From contig JAFEMH010003608.1 in the NCBI GenBank assembly GCA_022495995.1, positions 124,001 through 188,000 of the forward strand: a DNA stretch of 64,000 nt, written 5' to 3'. Both the position numbers and the translations under genes were made by a program. Positions 1-9,262 of the stretch are shown one piece after another (position 1 is the stretch's first letter; each line of letters begins with the position of its first letter). This DNA comes from Adenophora triphylla var. japonica (lineage: Eukaryota; Streptophyta; Magnoliopsida; Asterales; Campanulaceae). The notes under the pieces were generated by a model. That model had not been told where the DNA came from, ran no database searches, and worked only from the letters and a program-made list of their open reading frames with translations.

Positions 1-737
1 ATTCGAGAAAGGAGGAGTTTCACAGAGGAAAGGGGAAGTAGGGTGTAAGCAAATATCATACCCGATCTTCAATCGGATCGGAATATGCAAGTCATTTTAG
101 AGCTTTTTGTATTTGGAAAGAATCTTGTTTTAAATGTGCATCTTCCATTATTTTCTTTAAGGAGCTGCATTTTTTTTGTATATTGATATAGCTGCAATTG
201 GTGTGTGTGTGTGTTTGGGCTTTGGATCTAGATAGCATAATTTGCTTAATCTATTTGTAGTTCCTCAATTCAACATGGAAGTTGGGTTATCAAAGTAGAT
301 GCCAGATAACCAGATAAGTTAGTAAGATAATTCAAATTAATTATACGGCTGGCAAAATTAAACTCTTAGATTTGAAATTTTAAACTGATCCAACTTTTTG
401 TTGTCATATACATGTGATCTGTGTACTGTTAAAATGTCTGCTAATGGGGAATTGTCTAGGGAATAAGTGAAGATATGTACAATCTGAAACTTGTTTCTGT
501 CGCTATTAAGCAAACTATATTCTTTTATTGGTAATATCTATGGACATCAGTGTCAGCTTCATCTGTATTCATTTAACTTTTCCGGTCATTTCAATAGGAG
601 AGTTTAGCAAATTTTAATGATTCTTACTGAAATTGATGATTCTTACTGAAATTGCTGTCCATGCTTTAGTGTGTAACATTAGTTTAATTTTGTTAAAATG
701 TAGAAGCTTATAATAATTTGTAACTTGCAAATCTCAG
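1..737. other. AT-rich stretch without recognisable gene
   Basis: No coding exon could be recognised. It contains a short GT microsatellite near 200-215 and two copies of a short phrase (ttcttactgaaattg) near 622-655. Because the exon starting at 738 opens with a splice acceptor, most of this is probably intron or upstream sequence of the CGR-like fragment. Confidence 0.4.
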
Positions 738-1341
738 GTGATTTCACCTGCACATTAGATGTTCAGAGAGCAATACCCATATTAAAGAAAGCATATGGTG
801 ACAGCATGCGCAAATTTTTGCATGTGGGGCCTGATACATGCTCAGTGGTATCTCAGTTGCTAAAAGAAGAGGAAACTGAGGCATGGGGTGTTGAACCGTA
901 TGACATAGAGGATGCTGATGCAAGCTGCAAAAGTCTTGTACACAAAGGCATTGTACGAGTGGCCGATATCAAATTTCCTTTGCCATATCGAGCAAAGTCT
1001 TTTTCTCTTATTATTGTGTCAGCTGCTGTTGATTACCTATCTCTTAAGTATCTGAACAAGACACTTCCAGATTTGGCAAGGGTATCTGCTGAAAACCTTG
1101 TTATATTCACAGGTAATTTCACATTGAAAAAGTAATCTCCTTCAATGATTAGCACATTGACTATACCTTGAAATCATCCCCGTTGTTAATTTCTGTTCAT
1201 GCACTCACATCTGTGTCTGTGCTTAGAACAACATGCTTTAAAAAATCAATATGCACATATTTACTGCTGTTATTTGTGCATTCAGGTTATCCAGGTCATT
1301 CAAGAGCTAAGGTTACACAATTATCAAAATTCGGACGTCCG
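738..1341 (+). pseudogene. CGR2/CGR3-like pectin methyltransferase gene fragment (two exons)
   Basis: Two exons are visible: 738-1112 (after a CAG acceptor, before a GTAATT donor) and 1286-1341 (after TTCAG, before GTGAGC). The peptide contains RAIPILKKAYGDSMRK, LHVGPDTCSVVSQLLKEEE, WGVEPYDIEDAD and RVADIKFPLPYRAKSFSL, which I recognise as the core of the plant CGR2/CGR3 (cotton Golgi-related) SAM-dependent methyltransferase family, Golgi proteins acting in homogalacturonan methylesterification. The second exon gives GYPGHSRAKVTQLSKFGRP. The N-terminal membrane anchor and the C-terminal exon are absent, and the next recognisable exon, at 1509, belongs to a kinesin. I read this as a truncated copy sitting among other gene fragments; a normal gene with its N-terminal exon left of the window is less likely because the 3' end is missing as well. 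Confidence 0.8.
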
Positions 1342-1508
1342 GTGAGCTTGCTATACTTATTAAATTCTGGCGTTTCCTTATATATTGATATTACACTGGT
1401 CTGCATAGGCCGTCTATCCTAATGGAGTACCAAGATTTTGTGGTACGTCCTGAGAGTATAACAAATACTGCTTGTCTTATTATATCTTTGTTTGTTGGCG
1501 TGTGATAG

Positions 1509-2665
1509 TCCCTGGGAGAGTTAGAGTGGCTGTAAGATTACGACCCCGTAATGCTGAGGAGTTGGTGACTGATGCTGATTTTTCTGATTGTGTTGAATTG
1601 CAGCCAGAGGTACCCTAATGTCGTTTATTTAGAAGTTGGCTTTGCATAGTTCTCAAGTAGATTACATTTTATAAAGTTGTCTACTCGAGTTTTGTCAAGC
1701 AGCTTCCCCCGCTCCCCCCCCCCCCACTCTAATTTTTTTGGTTCTTTTTCAGCTCAAAAGGTTAAAGCTCAGACGAAATAACTGGGATTCAGACACATAT
1801 GAGTTTGACGAAGTGCTAACTGAATTTGCATCACAGAAGCGTGTTTATGAAGTGGTGGCGAAGCCTGTAGTGGAGGTGCATGGCTTCTATTCTTAATGTT
1901 TTCTTATCATGTCATTTGCGTATGGATTTTTCTCCATTAATACTCGATATTTAGCATTATTGGTTGAGGTTCCCATCCCGTGATTTTGTTTCCTTGTGTG
2001 CGTATTTACTTGTTTCCGAAATCTAACAAGAGGGATTATACCAGCCGCAAGACCACTTGGTTGATGTGCTTCTTTATTAAACAATGCATATCAACATTCC
2101 AAATTTGTAAGATCTAAGATGATCAGGGTCCAGGATTGCCAAGAAATTGGAAAGTCTTCTACAGAGTTTGAGTTTTCCATATGATGCTAAGAATAATTAT
2201 CTTGCCTGGTAACATAGCCAGTAGACCTACAAACAGTATTACAATCATCATTACATTAGTAAGTTTGGAGCCTGAGGTTACTAACTACATGGACATAACA
2301 AACTCCTGCAGGTTGTTATCAGCCTTAAACAAGCTTTCTCGAATTTTGAGCATTCTCCAAATAGTCATTTTAACTGGTAACTGTATCAGTCTTTATTTCC
2401 TTTTTCTTAATTTCGTAAAATATGGTCTTGCCTTTATGTGCAGCTTTACATGGAGACCATACAAGACCTCCTTGATCCTTCAAATGATAACATTTCAATA
2501 ATGGAAGATTCAAAAACAGGAGATATTTCACTTCCTGGTGTAACCCTTATAGAGATCAGAGATCAGTTAACTTTTATTGAGCTGCTACGGCTAGGGGAAG
2601 CACATCGATTTGCTGCTAATACAAAGCTGAACACAGAATCTTCTCGAAGTCATGTCATCCTGATG
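1509..2665 (+). pseudogene. Armadillo-repeat kinesin (ARK/KINU type) motor-domain fragment
   Basis: Three exons match the start of the motor domain of plant armadillo-repeat kinesins: 1509-1609 (RVRVAVRLRPRNAEELV), 1753-1875 (NNWDSDTYEFDEVLTEFASQ, ending AKPVVE) and 2444-2665 (LYMETIQDLLDP, then NTKLNTESSRSH, the switch I region). All have acceptor AG and donor GT. The P-loop exon expected between the second and third, which should read close to GYNGTVMAYGQTGTGKT, is not found in 1876-2443. Without it the motor cannot bind ATP, so this is a broken copy. Switch II, the coiled coil and the armadillo repeats are also absent. It follows the CGR-like fragment directly, which is not a normal gene order and supports capture of several gene pieces by a transposon. 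Confidence 0.8.
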
Positions 2666-2699
2666 GTGAATGAATTCACTTTTTCTTGTTGTTTTTAGA

Positions 2700-3311
2700 T
2701 TAACTTGGTAGGATGATACATTTTCTTGATAAACCTAGTTGGTTGATTATTTTTTGGATTTTGTAACGATGATTATGGTTCATAATACAGTGTTAAATGC
2801 AATAAATTTATTAATTTTCATGTTGTGCTAATCAACCTTTCTTTAATTTTTATTCAATTATTAATTATAAATAGGGTCAGTGAAATGAAAAAAAAAATAT
2901 AAATTTAAAGTACCTAAGGCGATTGCATTTGCCATCTTTTTTTTTTATACCTAAGGCGATTGCATTTGCCGTCACCTTTTTAAAACCTAAGGCGATTGCA
3001 TTTTCCGTCTCCTTTTCAAAACCTAAGGCGATTGCATTTGCCGTCTCCTTTGCTGAGCTAAGGCGATTGCAAATGTAATTAAAATAATTAAATAAATAAA
3101 ATTTTAAAAAACTCTTACGCGATGGAAAAAGCAATCGCGAAAAATAATTGACAAAGGCGACGACTTTTTTCAGTCACCTTATCTTTTCGCGACAAGGCTT
3201 TACGCGATTGCCATTGCAACGGCTTTTCCCGTCGCGTTAGCCTTCCGCGACGGCTTTAAGGGTTTACGCGACGGCTTTTGGCCGTCGCGAAAGACCAGTT
3301 TTCTTGTAGTG
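2700..3311. mobile_element. CACTA-type transposon end with subterminal repeats
   Basis: The segment ends at 3311 with cttgtagtg, the reverse complement of CACTACAAG, the usual terminus of CACTA (En/Spm) elements. Just inside are many copies of short GC-containing repeats: aaggcgattgcatttgccgtc about five times from 2917 to 3070, then cgcgacggcttt/gccgtcgcg variants from 3115 to 3290. Subterminal repeats of this sort are typical transposase-binding regions. The opposite terminus was not found, so the left border given is only where ordinary sequence seems to end. Confidence 0.6.
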
Positions 3312-3550
3312 GAGCAACCCTCAAAACCCTAAACCCTAAAAGGGTTGCTCGGCCGAGCAACACCAAAGACTCGGCCGAGCATATCCAAACCGTCAAACCG
3401 GAGGTTAACCGGATAACCGTTAAAACCGTGAACCGCCTAAACCGTAACCGGTTGAGCCGGTTAGGCGGTTCGGTTCCGGTTGGGGATTTGAAGGTTTGAA
3501 ACCGCCGGTTTTCAACCGGCTAACCGCCGGTTTGTTCAACCGGCCACGTC
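3312..3550. repeat. Telomere-like repeat, palindrome and AACCGG-rich block
   Basis: Directly outside the CACTA end lie two CCCTAAA units (near 3326-3340), an 18-bp perfect palindrome (gttgctcggccgagcaac, 3344-3361), a hairpin pairing gagcaaccct with agggttgctc, and then a stretch in which AACCGG/CCGGTT and AACCGCC variants recur about a dozen times up to 3550. It is not coding. It may be the end of another transposon or a degenerate satellite. Confidence 0.55.
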
Positions 3551-3860
3551 TAAGATCAACAAAAAAAGAAAATGATTTTGCAAATGTGTAGGAATAATCG
3601 TAAATCGTAATCAAATAACTTTACCTTCAAATAACAATTCTATTATGACATTTCTTATATTGATTTGTAATTTTGGGACTATTTCTATAAATCAGAGTGT
3701 GATTTCTTCTGATTAAGATGCTTTTGTTTGTCCTTGGTGTACTTCCAAGATCATATTTGTGTTTTGGGATGTTTCAAGTTTGAATTTTTATGTCCAAGTT
3801 CGTATTTTGGGCTTTTAGGATGTGTCAAATTATTCAAACTTTCTGTATGATTATTATTAG

Positions 3861-3967
3861 GAGCATGGAAGGGGAAAGGTGCTAGAAACAGTGGTAGAGA
3901 TACAGGACAGGCACGATGCAGCGAAGGAGATTGAGAAAAGCCTTTTGGAGCTTCAATTGGACTTGAG
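3861..3967 (+). pseudogene. SYP12-type syntaxin exon fragment
   Basis: One exon, after an ATTAG acceptor and before GTAAGC, encodes [20 protein letters not shown] followed by [12 protein letters not shown]. This matches the region between the Habc and SNARE domains of plant plasma-membrane syntaxins of the SYP12/SYP13 group. The last residues (QLDLR) differ from the family, which normally continues HQVFLDMAV, so the exon end seems altered. No N-terminal Habc exon, SNARE motif or transmembrane anchor is present. It lies between a kinesin fragment and an NT-C2 fragment and is another isolated captured exon. Confidence 0.75.
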
Positions 3968-4035
3968 GTAAGCTTACTAATTTCAAATCAAAATATCCAG
4001 TGCTACAATTGGACTTGAGGTAAGCTTACTAATTT
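3954..4035 (+). repeat. 30-bp direct duplication spanning a splice donor
   Basis: A 30-base phrase that starts caattggacttgaggtaagc occurs at 3954-3983 and again at 4006-4035, identical at every position I compared. It includes the exon end and splice donor of the syntaxin fragment, so a second potential donor lies 52 bases downstream. Confidence 0.85.
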
Positions 4036-4040
4036 GATGG

Positions 4041-4530
4041 TGATTTTACTGCGGGATAACATACATACATGTTACCTTTTATTGATTCAGCTGCTTTACA
4101 TGGAATTCGTAGGTTAATTTCCGAGATCTCGTGGTTGTAATTGTATCTGCAACTTGTGGTGGAATTGCATTTGCTTGTGCTGGACAACTGGTCTGGTCAT
4201 AAGCTGTTTTGTTGTTAGGCTTTTTATTGTTGTTCAGAAGCCATCACATGCTTCACTTGAGTTACTCTCAGAAAGTGGGTTGTGAAGTTTGGATTCTCTT
4301 GGTGATCTGGTGATCAAAATTGCTGAGAATGGTTTATTTGATTGTGGTCGTATATGAAGCTGATCGATTGCATAAGCAATTTCATATTACTCAAACCTCT
4401 TATAGCCAAATGGGTTCTTGAAATTCAATTAAAAGCATAATTTTAGAAAATTAGCAGCTACAGACAGATTGATGTTATACAATTCAGCTTGTTTTTGTTC
4501 TACATGTGATTGAAAAGTCTATACTAATTG
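4041..4530. other. Non-coding stretch, nothing recognised
   Basis: AT-rich sequence without a recognisable exon, repeat or transposon border; probably intron or spacer DNA between the syntaxin fragment and the MITE. Confidence 0.4.
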
Positions 4531-4589
4531 TACTCCATCCGTCCCAAAATCAATGTCCAAAAAATTTGCTCTTTATCAAGAGCAATTTG

Positions 4590-5107
4590 TGTTGTGAAAT
4601 TGGTGCTCCCCCCGTTGCAATCAAAACAAAGAAATCAACTCACCCACACGTACAAGAAAGGAACAATCACACACAAGAACACAAGAGTTGTTTACCCGGT
4701 TCATTCACCAACTCGTGAACTACGTCCGGGGGCAATTGCCAAGCCAATATGTTGTTAGTCTCTCTAATATGTTGCTACAATGTGTTCTAGGCCGAAATTA
4801 TGCTTATATAGTTATACAAGGAACCCTAAATCTAATTTAAGAAGAGTTCTAATCAAAATAGGAAACTGAATAAAAACCGCTGTGAAGATCCCTGGGCGAA
4901 GCGCGGCCGCCCTCAAGGCCAGCGCGGCCGCCCTCAACAGCCCGAAGCTTATACACCCTCGTTGAACCTCCGGCGCGGTCGCCCTCCACCACGAGCGGCC
5001 TGCTCTCAACGACAGAAGATCCCGACGAGTTTTTCCTCCTTCGATCTCACCACCTCCTCCGACTTAGGCTCCTCCTCTTCCTTGTAGTTTAGGATCCAAT
5101 CCCAACA
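4590..5107 (-). repeat. C3 LTR (downstream copy)
   Basis: This copy is the 3' LTR in element orientation. It is bordered outside by ATTTG and inside by a purine-rich tract (cggtgggagat on the minus strand). It holds two copies of a gcgcggccgccctcaa phrase near 4900-4935, GC-rich islands in an otherwise AT-rich LTR. Confidence 0.9.
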
Positions 5108-5521
5108 ATCTCCCACCGGAGACTAAACCAACAAACATAAAATCACCCATTAACTCCCACCACGAGTAAAGACCTTCGAACACATTCCCCCTCTTCCATA
5201 TTGGCTTGACACTACCGCACCTCTCCTCAAGTACTAAGGCGAGTTGAAACCAAGCGACGTTTCAACCTCTCCGTGTTAGATCGTTCTTGCCTCCCCAAAT
5301 CAGCTTCTACCTTGATTTCTCCCCGCAAGTCTAACTTCGCCTTCTCCCTCCGCACCCACCTTCCTCGCAATGCCTCCCCTTGAAACTTGGACACACCTTG
5401 TTTCTTGCATCGACTCGTTCTTGGTCTCGAAACCGCTCTCTCGTTAGGGCCCTTGGACATCCACACCGCGTTGATCAACTTTGTGTCCTCCCCAACATAC
5501 CGTTTCTTGATGTCTCCCCTT

Positions 5522-6060
5522 TTACACCAACAGCCGGTTCTTAAGCCTCTTGCTCCCACCGGAACGAATGTCGACATTGTAGGTAGAATACAACATCTTC
5601 CCCTTAACCCCACGAGCCAACACCTTAGCCCCTTTTGTGACTTTCCAAGACCCACCAATGAAAGAAACACCGTATCCTTCACTGTCAAGTTGTCCCACGT
5701 AAATCACCCTCCTCCTCAAATCCAGGAACATGCATCACGTCGTGTAGTTGTAAAACAACCCCATTAGGTGTCTTCATCATTACATCCCCCTTACCTTTGA
5801 TCTTCAATGGTTGACCATCACCAAGATAGAGAACCCCAAAATCTCCGGTTTTGTACCGCCTCATTGATTCTGCATCCCCACTAGCATGACAAGAAGCTCC
5901 GTAATCCAACACCCAATCTTCACCCGATCGCTCCTCCCCTAGGATTAATACATCACCACCATCATCCACTACGTGCGCACCACCACCTTTTCCCTGACAA
6001 ATATAACCGATGTGCCCCAATTCACCACAATTGTAGCACTTGACCTTTTTCCCCTTTTAG
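5522..6060 (-). pseudogene. C3 zinc knuckle, protease and pre-integrase remnant
   Basis: Reading leftwards on the minus strand: an intact CCHC knuckle (CYNCGELGHIGYIC, about 6000-6045), then WVLDYGASCHAS (near 5915), the retropepsin active-site region of copia elements with DYG where DSG is normal, then KTPNGVVLQLHDVMHVPG, and after a frame change VSFIGGSWKVTKG and YSTYNVDIRSG from the pre-integrase region. The reading frame breaks near 5690. Integrase proper never starts. The serine-to-tyrosine change in the aspartic protease triad would probably abolish activity. Confidence 0.75.
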
Positions 6061-6099
6061 GTCCACCCCTTTTTCTCTCCACCCTAAGTGCAGCCCCAT

Positions 6100-6663
6100 C
6101 TACGGACGATTCTCCCCTTTTCTCTTTCCTTCGCAACTCCTCTTGCAGACGAGATCTCTAACCTCCGTATACACCAATCTTTGTTTCGACGTACTAATCG
6201 TTGTGACAAGAACCTCCCAACTATCGTGCAATGACTTTAGTAGAAAACAAGCTAGCACTTCATCGGAGAAAGTAATATCAACACTTTTCAATTGGTCCAC
6301 CATACCTTTGAAATTGCCGCTATGACTTGCCGCTGTCTGCCCCTCTGACATCTTCGCATTCGCAAACCTCTTTATCAAATGCACCTTATTGATATTCGAC
6401 GGCTTCTCATACATGTCGGACAGCGTTTGTAGCAACTCCACCGATGTCTTGGCCTCCATAGCGTTCCGTGCAACGTCGTCGGTTAGGGCACTCCTTACTG
6501 CTCCTAACGCCTTCCGATCCAACGTCTCCCAATCCCCTTGTGACATGTCTTCGGGCTTCTCCTTCAAGGGCTTATGAAGATCCTTACAATAAAGGTAGTC
6601 TTCAATCCTTGTCTTCCAAAACGTGAAATTCACACCGTTGAATTTCTCGATATGGTTCTTCAT
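6100..6663 (-). CDS. C3 copia Gag (UBN2-type)
   Basis: The start chosen is the methionine of MKNHIEKFNGVNFTFWK, about 80 bases downstream of the primer-binding site, because copia Gag proteins begin with a phrase of this type. Further on come TLSDMYEKPSNINKVHL and FSDEVLACFLLKSLHDSWE, the conserved central Gag region that forms the particle around element RNA. The open frame ends in a lysine/arginine-rich stretch at 6100, just before the zinc knuckle, which lies in another frame; a frameshift near 6060-6100 separates them. As it stands the protein would lack its RNA-binding knuckle. Confidence 0.8.
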   Translation of the reverse strand: MKNHIEKFNGVNFTFWKTRIEDYLYCKDLHKPLKEKPEDMSQGDWETLDRKALGAVRSALTDDVARNAMEAKTSVELLQTLSDMYEKPSNINKVHLIKRFANAKMSEGQTAASHSGNFKGMVDQLKSVDITFSDEVLACFLLKSLHDSWEVLVTTISTSKQRLVYTEVRDLVCKRSCEGKRKGENRP

Positions 6664-6758
6664 CTTGACTGCTTCACCAAAATCCCCAAGAACGCGATTC
6701 AAAATTAATCAACTAATGAAAGAATTTTGAATCCACCGAACCTGGCTCTGATACCAGT

Positions 6759-7272
6759 TGTTGTGAAATTGGTGCTCCCCCGTTGCAATCAAAACAAAGA
6801 AATCAACTCACCCACACGTACAAGAAAGGAACAATCACACACAAGAACACAAGAGTTGTTTACCCGGTTCATTCACCAACTCGTGAACTACGTCCGGGGG
6901 CAATTGCCAAGCCAATATGTTATTAGTCTCTCTAATATGTTGCTACAATGTGTTCTAGGCCGAAATTATGCTTATATAGTTATACAAGGAACCCTAAATC
7001 TAATTTAAGAAGAGTTCTAATCAAAATAGGAAACTGAATAAAAAACTGCTGCTGAAGATCCCGGGCGGCGCGGCCGCCCTCAAGGCGCCGCGGCCGCCTC
7101 AATGCCCGAAGCTTATACACCCTCGTTGAACCTCCAGCGCGGTCGCCCTCCACCACGAGCGCGGCCGCTCTCAACGACAGAAGATCCCGATGAGTTTTTC
7201 CTCCTTCGATCTCACCACCTCCTCCGACTTAGGCTCCTCCTCTTCCTTGTAGTTTAGGATCCAATCCCAACA
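6759..7272 (-). repeat. C3 LTR (upstream copy)
   Basis: This copy is the 5' LTR in element orientation and should hold the promoter. It matches 4590-5107 closely; differences cluster in the GC-rich part (7060-7170). Confidence 0.9.
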
Positions 7273-7370
7273 ATTTGGACATTCATTTTGGGACTGGGGG
7301 ACTAATATGGTAGAGTAAATCAGCTGGAGAGATTACCTTCCACTTATTTCCTCGATTGAACTGTTTTCAG

Positions 7371-7484
7371 GTACCACAGCTAAAGAAAGGGAAAGGCCTG
7401 ATGATATCTCTGATCCCGGCTGATTTTGGCAAGCCAACTGTGAGACTAGAAAAAGCTGCGGTTCTTGAAGGAAACTGTTCCTGG
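7371..7484 (+). pseudogene. NT-C2 domain gene fragment, exon a
   Basis: After a TTTTCAG acceptor the exon reads VPQLKKGKGLMISLIPADF and KPTVRLEKAAVLEGNCSW, the start of the N-terminal C2 domain (EEIG1/EHBP1 type) found in plant myosin-heavy-chain-related coiled-coil proteins. The family continues ENPIYE after the W, but here the T1 LTR begins within the TGG codon (7482). The remaining exons are at 18247-18372 and after 28442. The signal or start exon and the long coiled coil that normally follow are absent from the window, so I treat the locus as a fragment rather than a working gene. Confidence 0.75.
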
Positions 7485-8658
7485 GCCCCCATTCTGTTGA
7501 AGACAGAGTTGGTTTGCCTTTCCCTATTGTTATTGGAGGGTTCGGCCTGGTTTTCCTCCTCTATGGTTAAATGGCCAGCATTTTTTAGAATTTGAGACAT
7601 GTCACAGAAAGGTGAAGATAACTGAAAAGAAGTGTCTTTTGACAGTTAGTTGTTTAGACTACAGGGTGTGTCTGAAAACAAAAGTTTTAAATGGGAAAAA
7701 CTTAGTGACGTAAAATAGAAGAGCCTTTCGGCACTGAATTTGTTTAGGACACGTGAGGTGCCTTGAAAACAAAAGATTTTTAACGAGAAACGAAAGAAAG
7801 CAAGTGTTCCCGGCAATGGAACCACTGATGACGCCACAGCTTTTCGGGGTCAGGAGCGGTTCAAGGATATCTGGCTAGGATATATTTGGTGGATTTGTGT
7901 ACCTAGATCACAACACAAACAAGCACCGTTAAGGTCAAAGTTGGATGTTACTCCAACTCAGGCCCTCGGGTGTGAGAGTAAGAATACTGAGTAATAAGGC
8001 TTTGAATACCTTTGGAGTGTGTGTGTGTTTAGGTTAAGAGAGTAAAAGAGCTTACTCAATTGTATATGGAACTTACCTTGCCCAAGGGGGTAAAGGCCTT
8101 CTATTTATAGGCAATGCCATGGTGCTTGTTGAGGTAAGCAATGAGATCAGCCCTAGGGGGCACTTTGGTATTTGACCAGCTACACGTGTCCGCAGCTAAT
8201 TGGTCCCGTCGGGAGGGAACATTGACCGTCCAGGGGACATGGCCGAAAGGGACATGAGCCGTGTAGCCGGCTTATTGCATTAAATGGAATAGTAGGCGCC
8301 GGACCGAGCCGCATTGAATGCGTGATGGGGGAGCCGGCAGTGGCCCGTCGAGCCGTAAGCTAACTTGCTCGGCAAGGCTTGACATTAACCGGGAAGATGT
8401 GCCCGCGGCCAACGTTGTGCCCGGCAAATAAAGATATATGACGCGAGCACGGTTGATGCGGGCATGACTCATGCGGGCACGGATCCAGCGAGCAGGGTCC
8501 CAATGGTCCTCGAAGAGGATGATGCGAGGAGGGACACGGTCTTGACCACAAGGGCCTATTTGTCCGCGGTCTTCCCTCCAAATGTCTAGGAACCGCCACG
8601 TCACCGGTTCCTTGGACTAGACCGAGCGCGGCCCGGTCCAAGAGATCCGGGCTCATCA
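7482..8658 (-). repeat. T1 LTR (left)
   Basis: 3' LTR in element orientation. Compared with 16965-18141, most differences are CAG/CTG against CG, CGG or CCG at the same position (for instance gtcgagccgtaag against gtcagagccagtaag). It carries several copies of GCGGGCA/TGCCCGC (8400-8480). Confidence 0.9.
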
Positions 8659-9064
8659 ATGGCCCCTAGCTCCAAGTGTGATTATTTATGGTCTGAGTGA
8701 GGAGCTACTAGAAGCTCGGTCTGCCTCAATTGCCGCTCGCGCGAGCACCAAGGTGTTAGCGCTTTTGTAGGCGCTGGCCCGGCCCTACGGGCCTATGGGA
8801 ACGTTCGGGAGGCACCAGTGAGTGACACGTGGTCCCTTGCATGGCGTGCCTCCCGGTTAACAGGTGGGCCCCTTGGCAGATGAAAAGACGGGTTAGTGGT
8901 ACGTCGGGGGTACGTGTCAGCCATCCAAGGGGGGTAATAAATGCAAAAGGTATTTAATTTTCGAATTTTCGAATTTTCAAACGTTTGGAGACGGTTGAGG
9001 GTCCGAGGTTGGATTTGTGGGCTAATTAATACGGGTTAACGGGTTAACCCGTATAGGTAGGCCT

Positions 9065-9072
9065 TATAAATA
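9065..9072 (+). promoter_or_regulatory. TATA box of the T1 antisense gene
   Basis: The sequence tataaata sits about 190 bases upstream of the ATG at 9263. It is followed by a pyrimidine-rich leader and preceded by a 14-bp palindrome acgggttaacccgt near 9041-9054. The position and leader composition fit a plant polymerase II promoter acting against the direction of gag-pol. Confidence 0.5.
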
Positions 9073-9262
9073 CCAAACCCTTAAACCTCAAACCCTTTTT
9101 ACCGTTTCCAACCCTTCAGAGAGCTTTTGAGAGAGAAAAATTTCTTGCTGCGATCCTTGTGCTACTGCCTTCCGAATCCTTTTCTCAATCCTTCTCTCGT
9201 AAGTATTGGGTGTTTTTCTTCTTCATCTCCTTCTATTTTTTCTTTACTGGGTTTTGAACGAA

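Larger units (their letters stand above)
4590..7272 (-). mobile_element. C3: non-autonomous copia LTR retrotransposon
   Basis: Complete by its borders: LTRs at 4590-5107 and 6759-7272, each TGTTG...AACA, flanked by a perfect 5-bp target duplication ATTTG (4585-4589 and 7273-7277). On the minus strand the primer-binding site TGGTATCAGAGCC (initiator tRNA-Met) follows the upstream LTR at about 6741-6757 without mismatch. Inside are gag, a zinc knuckle, a protease-like segment and the start of the pre-integrase region; integrase, reverse transcriptase and RNase H are absent. It would have to move with proteins of an autonomous relative. Confidence 0.9.
4531..7304. mobile_element. Stowaway-like MITE split by copia element C3
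   Basis: The outer pieces 4531-4589 and 7278-7304 are inverted repeats of each other: tactccatccgtcccaaaa with atgtcc on the left, and ggacattcattttggga ending in ggggacta on the right. The CTCC(C/A)TCCGTCCCA terminus beside TA is characteristic of Stowaway (Tc1/mariner-derived) MITEs. The copia element C3 sits inside it, so the MITE is the older insertion. Without C3 it is roughly 90 bases, which suggests it is internally deleted. Confidence 0.65.

Noticed and set aside
725..737. ATG at 725 as start of the CGR-like protein
   Set aside because: A splice acceptor (CTCAG) lies at 733-737 and the family-conserved peptide begins right after it; the ATG is in intron sequence.
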